Positions 1 to 5,673 of a DNA stretch of 10,239 bases are shown here, piece after piece. Numbering within the stretch: position 1 is the first letter of the stretch; every line of letters begins with the position of its first letter. A model generated the notes under the pieces. That model was not told where the DNA came from, ran no database searches, and was given only the letters and a program-made list of their open reading frames with translations. Source of the DNA: Candidatus Bathyarchaeota archaeon (GTDB lineage: Archaea; Thermoproteota; Bathyarchaeia; TCS64); contig CALGBN010000162.1 of the NCBI GenBank assembly GCA_937877765.1, forward strand, positions 1-10,239, in the 5' to 3' direction. Position numbers and translations under genes: made by a program.

Positions 1-1152
1 CCTCATGAAGTCGACCCAATCACACAGAGCGATGTTGCAGACTATATTTACATTCTACCATTTCCAATAAACCAAGATAAAGAAGCGGCTGCAACATTCA
101 AACGTTTTCAACTTGGTGCAGGATATAATGTTAAACGTGACTATCGACAGCTGGCGAATGATTGTTATGCCGTTGGTGATGGGTATGTAACGCAACAGAT
201 ACGTACTGCTAGAGTTATCGCGCCTAACGGTTACTCGTTGGATATTACTTCTGAAAACTGGGCCGGGTTCACACTGGATAGACAGGCCTTTGATAAAGCG
301 CTCGCTGATAATGCGATTGATGCTGGAGCAAATTTAATGACATATACCAGAGCTATTGTTGGCGTCAAGGCGTTAAATGATGGCAAAGAGGTATCGCTTT
401 ATGCTAAAGTGGTTATTGGAGCGGATGGTCACTGGAGCATTATCAGAAGACGCGCGGGACTCTTAAAATACTTCCCCGATTACCTCACATGTGCTCAATA
501 TCAGTTAGGGGGGTTGGACCTTGAGGACCCTACTGTGAATGAGTTCTATGTAGGGAAAAAATATGCTCCCGGGGGATACGCATGGGTATTTCCTAAAGGT
601 AAATCCATAGCTAATGTTGGGTTAGGGGTTAGGAAAAAGCATGATAAAGCAGCGGTTGAATATCTGAAAGACTTTATTGGCAATGATCCGAGGTTCAGAA
701 ATGCTAAGATTCTCAAGAAAACGGGTGGAATCTGCCCTGTTAGTGGAACCATTGAAAAATACATAATTAATGGTCTGATGCTTGTTGGTGATGCCGCTGG
801 AATGCTAATTCCTATGACTGGGGCAGGCATTCACAGCGGTATTGAATCAGGTAAGATGGCGGGTAAGGTAGCCGCTGAAGCCGTCAAGGAGGGAGCTGTT
901 TCCGAGAAGCGGTTACACGAATATAAGGTCGAGTTTGAAAAGAACTGGGGTAAGCGTATCAAAGAGAGTGGCAGAATCTTGGAGATGCTAGACAAATTCA
1001 CGGACGATGACTTGAACTCATTAAATGATATCATCACTAAGGAGGATATTCTATCCATGGCAAATGGTGAGAATGTTACCATTGCGTTGGCTGGTATGGT
1101 GAAACGTAGCCCTAGAAAGATAATTCAACTCATCAGAGCCTATCTTAGATAA
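1..1152 (+). CDS. GGR-family geranylgeranyl reductase-like flavoprotein (5' truncated by window edge)
   Basis: The frame is open from base 1, so the start lies outside the window; 383 codons are present. The visible part carries the hallmarks of FAD-dependent geranylgeranyl reductases. A GADG..S..RR motif at about 415-450 is the second dinucleotide-contact motif of this flavoprotein class. A PGGYAWVFPKG stretch near 570-600, followed by ANVGLGV, is typical of the family. The FAD ribityl-binding motif GDAAGMLIPMTGAGI lies at about 787-831. The N-terminal Rossmann GxGxxG is not in the window. Family members saturate isoprenoid chains, chiefly geranylgeranyl groups of archaeal membrane lipids or of quinones, at the membrane; the exact substrate is not readable here. 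The roughly 70 residues encoded by 1-210 do not resemble the usual cysteine-containing segment before the IAPNG strand, so this may be a divergent subfamily. Its TAA stop directly abuts the stop of the convergent permease gene. Confidence 0.88.
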   Translation, partial: PHEVDPITQSDVADYIYILPFPINQDKEAAATFKRFQLGAGYNVKRDYRQLANDCYAVGDGYVTQQIRTARVIAPNGYSLDITSENWAGFTLDRQAFDKALADNAIDAGANLMTYTRAIVGVKALNDGKEVSLYAKVVIGADGHWSIIRRRAGLLKYFPDYLTCAQYQLGGLDLEDPTVNEFYVGKKYAPGGYAWVFPKGKSIANVGLGVRKKHDKAAVEYLKDFIGNDPRFRNAKILKKTGGICPVSGTIEKYIINGLMLVGDAAGMLIPMTGAGIHSGIESGKMAGKVAAEAVKEGAVSEKRLHEYKVEFEKNWGKRIKESGRILEMLDKFTDDDLNSLNDIITKEDILSMANGENVTIALAGMVKRSPRKIIQLIRAYLR

Positions 1153-2364
1153 TTATTCTCTTCTCAGTGCTTCCACTGGGTTCATTTTTGCTGCTCGCCA
1201 AGCGGGACTTGCACCTGAGATGAGACTCGTGGTTAAGGCGAAAAATACTGTGCCTATTCCAAGAATTAGGCTTATCTCGACAGGTAATCCAATGAATTTT
1301 CCTACAAGTTTGCCGAGGAAAAAACCAAGGCTCGAGCCAATAGTTCCGCCTATGAATCCAGTATAGAGTGCTTCAGATAAGAATAGGAATAAGATATCAG
1401 TGCTTTTTGCGCCTATTGCTTTCATTGTGCCTATTTCTTTGGTGCGTTCACTCACGCTAATAGCCATCGTGTTTACTATCCCAATACCTGCAACAAACAT
1501 GCTGATAGCGGCGATACCTCCTAGGACAGCTTGTATTGTACCGGTTACTTGTTTTTGGACATCTAAAGCGGCATCAGGAGAGACCACAAAGTAATCCTCT
1601 CCAAGACCTTCCTCAAGACTAGCCTCAACTTCACTCATTTTCTCGCTATCCTCAACATATGCTTGAACTATTGCGCAGCTTCCGCTTTGTTCGTATAGTT
1701 GGTCATATGTTTTGAATGGAATACCAATTACATTATCTACGTCGAGACCGAACATTGTGCCGTGTTCTTCTAGGATTCCTATTACTCTGAGAGTAATGTC
1801 TTTTTCTTCGCCTTTAATACGTACAGTTAGCTTGATGCGATCTCCAATAGCCACTACTTGTTCATCATCATCAGGAGGATAAGCAATGTTTCTACCCACA
1901 AAAGCCACAGCTTTATCGCCTCTAAGGAAGAATCTTCCCTCCTCCATCTGAACATCCTGATTGATATCAAGGAAGGTATCACCGACACCAAGAACCTTGA
2001 CATCATATGATTCTCCCCGTACAGTAAAAGACCCCACCCCAGACGATATCTCACTAATTAACGTAACACCGCTAGTAGACTCAATGATGCCCCGGTCCCG
2101 CCAACTGATACCTTCTTGAGTAAGTATCTGGGTAGCACTAAGGGATGATGCTGCATCCTGAGCTTCTTCGGGTACGATAAACAATGTATTGGTACCAATG
2201 ATTGCTAATTGGTCGCGTACCTGATTATTCATCCCATCCGCCACAGAGATCAATCCAGTTACAGCTGCGCATCCTATTAGAATGCCAAGAACATTTAGAG
2301 CTACTCGACCTTTGCGTTCAAAGAGCCCCTCAGCGGACATGACTGTAATATCTATTATTTTCAA
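1153..2364 (-). CDS. FtsX/MacB-type ABC transporter permease
   Basis: This 403-residue membrane protein has the MacB/FtsX layout. There is one transmembrane helix at about residues 22-41, then a large extracytoplasmic domain (about 45-270, MacB periplasmic-core type), then three helices at about 275-304, 322-350 and 362-383. The segment ERTKEIGTMKAIGAK (306-320) is the conserved loop that contacts the ATPase, and the C-terminus NPVEALRRE is a family signature. Such permeases couple a cytosolic ATPase to an extracytoplasmic task such as lipoprotein or peptide handling; the substrate is unknown. I chose the TTG start at 2364 because it gives the usual family N-terminus and because AGGG (2375-2372) lies 7 bases upstream as a ribosome binding site. 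An ATG eight codons in (2340) is the alternative. No ATPase partner lies next to it on either side. Confidence 0.9.
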   Translation of the reverse strand: MKIIDITVMSAEGLFERKGRVALNVLGILIGCAAVTGLISVADGMNNQVRDQLAIIGTNTLFIVPEEAQDAASSLSATQILTQEGISWRDRGIIESTSGVTLISEISSGVGSFTVRGESYDVKVLGVGDTFLDINQDVQMEEGRFFLRGDKAVAFVGRNIAYPPDDDEQVVAIGDRIKLTVRIKGEEKDITLRVIGILEEHGTMFGLDVDNVIGIPFKTYDQLYEQSGSCAIVQAYVEDSEKMSEVEASLEEGLGEDYFVVSPDAALDVQKQVTGTIQAVLGGIAAISMFVAGIGIVNTMAISVSERTKEIGTMKAIGAKSTDILFLFLSEALYTGFIGGTIGSSLGFFLGKLVGKFIGLPVEISLILGIGTVFFALTTSLISGASPAWRAAKMNPVEALRRE

Positions 2365-2371
2365 ATGATTT

Positions 2372-2375
2372 CCCT
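2372..2375 (-). promoter_or_regulatory. ribosome binding site supporting TTG start of the permease
   Basis: Read on the minus strand, AGGG followed by AA lies 7 bases before the TTG at 2364. It is the only Shine-Dalgarno-like match near either candidate start and favours TTG over the internal ATG at 2340. Confidence 0.5.
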
Positions 2376-2403
2376 AGAGTGACATAGTAGAATTCTACCT
2401 AGT

Positions 2404-2409
2404 TTTAAA
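2404..2409 (-). promoter_or_regulatory. candidate TATA box for the permease gene
   Basis: A palindromic TTTAAA lies centred about 42 bases upstream of the permease TTG. A start site about 26 bases downstream would leave a leader of roughly 16 bases holding the AGGG ribosome binding site. The box sits directly beside the opposite-strand box of the divergent gene. Position and sequence are seen; function is inferred. Confidence 0.35.
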
Positions 2410-2410
2410 G

Positions 2411-2416
2411 TTTATT
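2411..2416 (+). promoter_or_regulatory. TATA box (TTTATT) of the DUF4438-type gene
   Basis: TTTATT begins 30 bases before the ATG at 2441, and no Shine-Dalgarno sequence lies between them. In archaea, transcription starts about 25-27 bases past the TATA centre, which here falls at the ATG and implies a leaderless mRNA. The same hexamer recurs at 28-31 bases before three other features in the window. Confidence 0.5.
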
Positions 2417-2440
2417 CAACTCGTTAACTTTAACACATAA

Positions 2441-3349
2441 ATGACCCACTATAGAGCCATGATAAGAACTAACAAGGACAAGATCGTAAAGATTAGTGTA
2501 ATAGGAGAAGTAGTCAGTCCCACCATGAGCACAGGCATCTATAGGATAGGGGCTAACGGAGATCTCCACATAGTTCCTGGAACAGGCGGTATAACTTACA
2601 ATATCCGAGTTGGCGATCCGGCTGTTGGGTGGATGGGAGACCATGTAGAACCCGGAGTAAGTGTTGAGAACAGAGTAAGCGATAGTAGAAATCCACAGGG
2701 TCAGAGCAGGGCATTGAACGTATTGAGCTGTATAGGTAACGAGGCTACAGTGGTTAAGGGTGATGCGAAAGGCGCTAAGGGAGTTGTTGTAGGTAAACAT
2801 GGTGGTATCGAGCATGTTATGGTTGATTTCCAGCCAGAGGTCATGGAAAAACTAGTCATCGAGGACCGAATCATGATCAAAGCCTACGGACAGGGACTAA
2901 AACTATTGGACCTTCCAGAGGTAAAGGTCTTTAACGTTAGCCCAGATTTCCTTGAAGCACTTGACCCAAAGATCAAAGATGGGAAACTAGAGATCCCAGT
3001 GACACACAAGGTGCCCGCAGCAGTAATGGGTTCAGGGTTAGGCAGAAACCACGTATCATCAGGTGATTACGATATCACTATGTTCTGTCAAGATACGTGT
3101 GAAGAGCATGGGTTAAAGGACATTCGTCTTGGTGACCTTGTAGCAATCATTGACTCAGATCAAAGTTATGGAAGAATCTACAGGAAAGGTAGTGTAAGTG
3201 TTGGAATAGTAACCCACTGTAACAGCTATATTGCAGGACATGGCCCCGGAGTTACAACACTGTTCACCTCAACCAGTGGTTTGATAGATCCAGTAATTGA
3301 TACAGGTGCAAATGTCGCAAAGATAATGAATCTAAGAGACGATATCTAA
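2441..3349 (+). CDS. DUF4438-type conserved protein of unknown function
   Basis: The 302-residue product resembles the DUF4438 family, found in archaea and some anaerobic or thermophilic bacteria. I base this on the N-terminal block TNKDKIVKISVIGEV, then PGTGGITYNIRVGDPAVGW and GDHVEPGVS, and the glycine-rich SGLGRNH and HGPGV segments toward the end. No catalytic mechanism is established that I know of. The conserved Asp/His-rich loops could hold a metal or small ligand, but that is inference. There is no signal peptide or membrane helix, so it is probably cytosolic. Two ATGs compete: 2441 is well placed for a leaderless transcript from the TTTATT box at 2411, whereas 2459 would give the N-terminus MIRTNKDK that looks more typical of the family. 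The gene stands alone, divergent from the permease and followed by T-tracts. Confidence 0.85.
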   Translation: MTHYRAMIRTNKDKIVKISVIGEVVSPTMSTGIYRIGANGDLHIVPGTGGITYNIRVGDPAVGWMGDHVEPGVSVENRVSDSRNPQGQSRALNVLSCIGNEATVVKGDAKGAKGVVVGKHGGIEHVMVDFQPEVMEKLVIEDRIMIKAYGQGLKLLDLPEVKVFNVSPDFLEALDPKIKDGKLEIPVTHKVPAAVMGSGLGRNHVSSGDYDITMFCQDTCEEHGLKDIRLGDLVAIIDSDQSYGRIYRKGSVSVGIVTHCNSYIAGHGPGVTTLFTSTSGLIDPVIDTGANVAKIMNLRDDI

Positions 3350-3353
3350 CCCA

Positions 3354-3371
3354 TTTTTCCAGTACTTTTTT
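3354..3371 (+). terminator. T-tract terminator after the DUF4438-type gene
   Basis: Runs of five T (3354-3358) and six T (3366-3371) follow the stop at 3349 within 22 bases. T-rich tracts on the coding strand end transcription in archaea. The second run overlaps the TATA box of the following tRNA gene, so one stretch may serve both purposes. Confidence 0.45.
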
Positions 3372-3377
3372 ATTTAA
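3369..3377 (+). promoter_or_regulatory. TATA box of the tRNA-Glu gene
   Basis: TTTATTTAA begins 31 bases before the first base of the mature tRNA at 3400. This matches the usual archaeal spacing for a transcript starting at or just ahead of the tRNA 5' end. Confidence 0.6.
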
Positions 3378-3399
3378 GGCATAGAATAGTTCGGTACGC

Positions 3400-3478
3400 G
3401 CTCCTGTCGTCTAGTCCGGTCAAGGATTCCGGCCTCTCGAGTCGGAGATCCCGGGTTCGAATCCCGGCGGGAGCACCA
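3400..3478 (+). tRNA. tRNA-Glu (anticodon CTC), CCA encoded
   Basis: The full cloverleaf can be folded by eye. The acceptor arm pairs GCTCCTG (3400-3406) with CGGGAGC (3468-3474), with one G-T pair. The anticodon stem CCGGC/GTCGG encloses the loop CTCTCGA, placing anticodon CTC at 3436-3438. The T arm CCGGG-TTCGAAT-CCCGG spans 3451-3467. The D arm is the weakest, with G-T pairs at both ends. The discriminator is A3475 and CCA is encoded at 3476-3478. No intron is seen. CTC reads GAG glutamate codons. The gene ends only 9 bases from the stop of the convergent thiamine-diphosphate enzyme gene. Confidence 0.97.
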
Positions 3479-3487
3479 TTCTCAAAC

Positions 3488-5227
3488 TTACCTGCTGAGT
3501 CTGACATCTAGTAGTGTTATTTTTCCATTTTTTGTCTCGTTTATAGTTCTGTGTAGTGCTTCTGGCACTTCTTCTGGTTTAGTAATGGTTTCTGAGTATC
3601 CGTCATATGCTTCAACTAGCTTAGCATACTCTGGTGTGGGTCCACATCCTACGCCATAGTACTGATTTTGTTTCACTGAGTGCCCCTCTGGGTAGTATCT
3701 TTGGTGACCTTTCATGGCTGCGTAACAGCTATTATTGTATATGATGGTCATGAATGGTAGTTTGTATTCTTGTGCTGCTCCGAATGCCGCAAGAACAGGG
3801 TTATAGTTGAATGTCCCATCTCCCTCCAAAGCTATGACAGTTTTCTCTGGTTTAGCCAGTTTAACTCCCAAGGCTACCCCCATGCCTTGTCCTAGCCCAG
3901 TGTGAGCAATAGGTCCTGTGGCTTCGTATCGTGTTCCGGGTTCTGTTCTGTTACTTTCTATGTAACGATGGATTATGCCTCCATGGGTGATGGTTTCGTT
4001 GACGATTACGGTGTTTTGATCTATGGCCTTGTCGATGCAGTAGCTTAACCAGATTGGGTCAATTGGTGTCTTGTCTTTTACTGCTAGTGCCTGTTTTTCT
4101 TGTTCGACTCGTATTCTCTTGTGTTCTTTTTCCCAGCGCTCTTTTCTCGATTTGATTAAGGCTCCATTGAGCTTCTTTTTCTGAATTAAATTGTTTAACT
4201 GAGCTAGAACCGTGTATGAGTCGGCCTTGACGCTGAGGTTTGATGGATATCCATAAACAGGATACTTCAACTGGATTGGATCAGGATCAATGAAAATGAT
4301 CTTTGCATCGGTTTTTCCTCTGATACTTCCCGGTGGATACCATGGGGGCCAAGAGCTACTATCAATAACCAGTATTAGATCTGCCTCCTTGACATAGGGT
4401 AAGATTCCTGTGCCCATGTGAAGCAGATTGTCTGTGGGATAGTTCGTGTATCCTGGAGTCTCGAAAACAGGTATCTTGAGGAGCCCCGCAAGAGCTACAA
4501 GTTCTTTTACGGCCTCTTGGTTTCTTCCTAGGTATCTTGTGAATATCAGGGGATTATTCGCAGCGAGTAACATGTCCTTGAGCCTTTCAATAGTCTTAGG
4601 GTCAGCTGTGAGTTTGTTTTCCTCGGGTAGTGGCTCAGGTATCTTCATCCTAGTAACTTGTTCAAACAGCAGCTCTCTTGAGAGATTCAGTAAGACTGGC
4701 CCTTTTACATCTGTTTTTGCTATTCTGTATGCTCTTTGGATGATGTTTAGGATGTTTGCGTTTGTCTCTGGGCTATCTGCCCACTTTACATACGGTTGTA
4801 CTAGTCTTTCCTGTCCGCCTACCTCTGTGAAGCTGAGGTAATGGGGTCCAGGGGTACCTCCATGGATCTCATTATCGTGAGTTCTATTCTGTCCAACGAT
4901 CATCAATAGAGGTATTTGATCGGTATAGGCTGCTTTGAGTTCCATAGCGCCATGCAGTAACCCTGTAATCACATGGGTCAGTATCACTTGTGGTTTGCCT
5001 GTTGCCATGTAGTAGCCTTTTGCCATGCTGAGGGCGGTTCCCTCGTGGCGTGTGTTGATGTATTCTGGTTTTTTATTCGCTGCGTTGTATCTAGCTAGAT
5101 GTTCCCAGAGAGGTATGTACTCTGAGCCCGGTGAACTGAAAACATAGTCTATTCCGAGTCTGTTTAGCATCTCGACGTATCCATGTGCAGCATCCTCTAC
5201 GATTAATTCATCCAAAACTGTTCCCAC
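3488..5227 (-). CDS. thiamine diphosphate-dependent enzyme, acetolactate synthase/benzoylformate decarboxylase superfamily
   Basis: The 579-residue product has the three-domain architecture of this superfamily: pyrimidine-binding domain (about 1-185), central domain (about 205-345) and pyrophosphate-binding domain (about 390-560). The cofactor-activating glutamate is E62 in the TRHEGTA motif. The metal/diphosphate motif begins with GDG at 469-471 and ends with NN at 498-499, the expected spacing. Members decarboxylate 2-oxo acids or condense the resulting carbanion with a second carbonyl. The substrate here is not evident: no acetolactate synthase regulatory subunit gene or branched-chain amino-acid gene lies nearby, so a biosynthetic acetolactate synthase role is not supported. 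The start is GTG at 5227, 28 bases after a TTTATT box, suggesting a leaderless transcript; an in-frame TTG four codons on is less well placed. The small gene upstream is on the same strand, 42 bases away. Confidence 0.9.
   Translation of the reverse strand: MGTVLDELIVEDAAHGYVEMLNRLGIDYVFSSPGSEYIPLWEHLARYNAANKKPEYINTRHEGTALSMAKGYYMATGKPQVILTHVITGLLHGAMELKAAYTDQIPLLMIVGQNRTHDNEIHGGTPGPHYLSFTEVGGQERLVQPYVKWADSPETNANILNIIQRAYRIAKTDVKGPVLLNLSRELLFEQVTRMKIPEPLPEENKLTADPKTIERLKDMLLAANNPLIFTRYLGRNQEAVKELVALAGLLKIPVFETPGYTNYPTDNLLHMGTGILPYVKEADLILVIDSSSWPPWYPPGSIRGKTDAKIIFIDPDPIQLKYPVYGYPSNLSVKADSYTVLAQLNNLIQKKKLNGALIKSRKERWEKEHKRIRVEQEKQALAVKDKTPIDPIWLSYCIDKAIDQNTVIVNETITHGGIIHRYIESNRTEPGTRYEATGPIAHTGLGQGMGVALGVKLAKPEKTVIALEGDGTFNYNPVLAAFGAAQEYKLPFMTIIYNNSCYAAMKGHQRYYPEGHSVKQNQYYGVGCGPTPEYAKLVEAYDGYSETITKPEEVPEALHRTINETKNGKITLLDVRLSR
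3520..3533 (+). terminator. candidate tRNA terminator embedded in the opposing gene
   Basis: On the plus strand, runs of five T (3520-3524) and six T (3528-3533) lie about 42-55 bases beyond the tRNA, inside the last codons of the convergent enzyme gene. No T-run exists in the 9-base gap, so these are the nearest tracts that could stop tRNA transcription. Confidence 0.35.
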
Positions 5228-5249
5228 TGAACTGAGATATTCGACGGTA

Positions 5250-5255
5250 AATAAA
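5250..5255 (-). promoter_or_regulatory. TATA box (TTTATT) of the thiamine-diphosphate enzyme gene
   Basis: On the minus strand TTTATT begins 28 bases before the GTG at 5227, with no Shine-Dalgarno sequence between them. This fits a leaderless transcript beginning at or very near the GTG, and it lies in the 42-base gap after the upstream gene. Confidence 0.5.
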
Positions 5256-5269
5256 ATGAACGAGTAGGG

Positions 5270-5560
5270 TTACTCTTCGACCGCTAACTCAGATACATCG
5301 AGTACAACTGATATGGGAAGCACTCCCATGTATCGACCAGTAACCGTCATGGTTCCACTTAGATTGTAGCCGCCACTGTTTTCGGGGTCACCTATCGCCT
5401 GAATAAGTGTGCCATTGAGGCTTATCTGTGCCTCAATCGTACCAACTCCATTCGCCAAAATACTTTTCTCGTTGACTATTAGAGGCGATATCCGGATCTC
5501 ACCATAGTAGATGTCACCATCCAGTGATACATCCAAGTCTATGTCGCTTGGGTTAATCAC
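5270..5560 (-). CDS. small beta-rich protein of unknown function
   Basis: I do not recognise this 96-residue product. It has no membrane helix and no signal peptide. Alternating hydrophobic and polar residues through most of its length (for example DIDLDVSLDGD, GTIEAQISLNGTL, GTMTVTGRYMG and LPISVVLDVSEL) suggest a stack of beta strands, perhaps a small beta-sandwich of the LEA/WHy kind; this is a guess from pattern only. Codon use looks like its neighbours, which supports real coding. The GTG at 5560 is the furthest upstream start, because a TAA closes the frame at 5578-5576; a TTG at 5536 is an alternative. No clear ribosome binding site precedes either. It lies upstream of the thiamine-diphosphate enzyme gene and is divergent from the gene split by the insertion sequence, whose start codon is 39 bases away. 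Confidence 0.6.
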   Translation of the reverse strand: MINPSDIDLDVSLDGDIYYGEIRISPLIVNEKSILANGVGTIEAQISLNGTLIQAIGDPENSGGYNLSGTMTVTGRYMGVLPISVVLDVSELAVEE

Positions 5561-5589
5561 ATCATATGTGAGTGTTTAAATCAAGACTC

Positions 5590-5602
5590 GGAGGAAACAA
5601 TG
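5590..5602 (+). promoter_or_regulatory. stranded ribosome binding site and start codon of the interrupted membrane-protein gene
   Basis: A perfect GGAGG (5590-5594) with five-base spacing precedes ATG (5600-5602). The left terminal repeat of the insertion sequence begins at the very next base. Joining this ATG to base 6782 gives ATG TTA AGA TTG ATA AAT GGG, which is in frame with the 7TM protein to the right of the element. The sequence is seen; the claim that both parts were once one gene is inferred. Confidence 0.65.
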
Positions 5603-5618
5603 GAGAATTTTGATTATC
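5603..5618 (+). repeat. left terminal inverted repeat of the insertion sequence
   Basis: GAGAATTTTGATTATC reads inward from the left end. It matches the reverse complement of 6766-6781 at 15 of 16 positions; the mismatch is the fourth base (A here, G at the right end). Confidence 0.85.
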
Positions 5619-5644
5619 CTCTTGTTTTCATCCCCTCGGATAGG

Positions 5645-5650
5645 TTTATT
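5645..5650 (+). promoter_or_regulatory. TATA box (TTTATT) of the transposase gene
   Basis: TTTATT begins 29 bases before the transposase ATG at 5674, with no Shine-Dalgarno sequence between them. The element thus appears to carry its own promoter and to make a leaderless message. Confidence 0.5.
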
Positions 5651-5673
5651 GATCACTTCGACCAACTCATCTT

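Noticed and set aside
2459..2461. The second ATG as the start of the DUF4438-type protein
   Set aside because: It gives a more family-like N-terminus, but the TTTATT box at 2411 is spaced for the ATG at 2441; kept only as an alternative.
2405..2815. A 136-codon minus-strand open frame
   Set aside because: It lies antisense to the DUF4438-type gene and covers its promoter; the product resembles no family and the plus-strand gene is convincing.
4446..4841. A 131-codon plus-strand open frame
   Set aside because: It lies wholly within the thiamine-diphosphate enzyme gene on the opposite strand; low-complexity serine-rich shadow translation.
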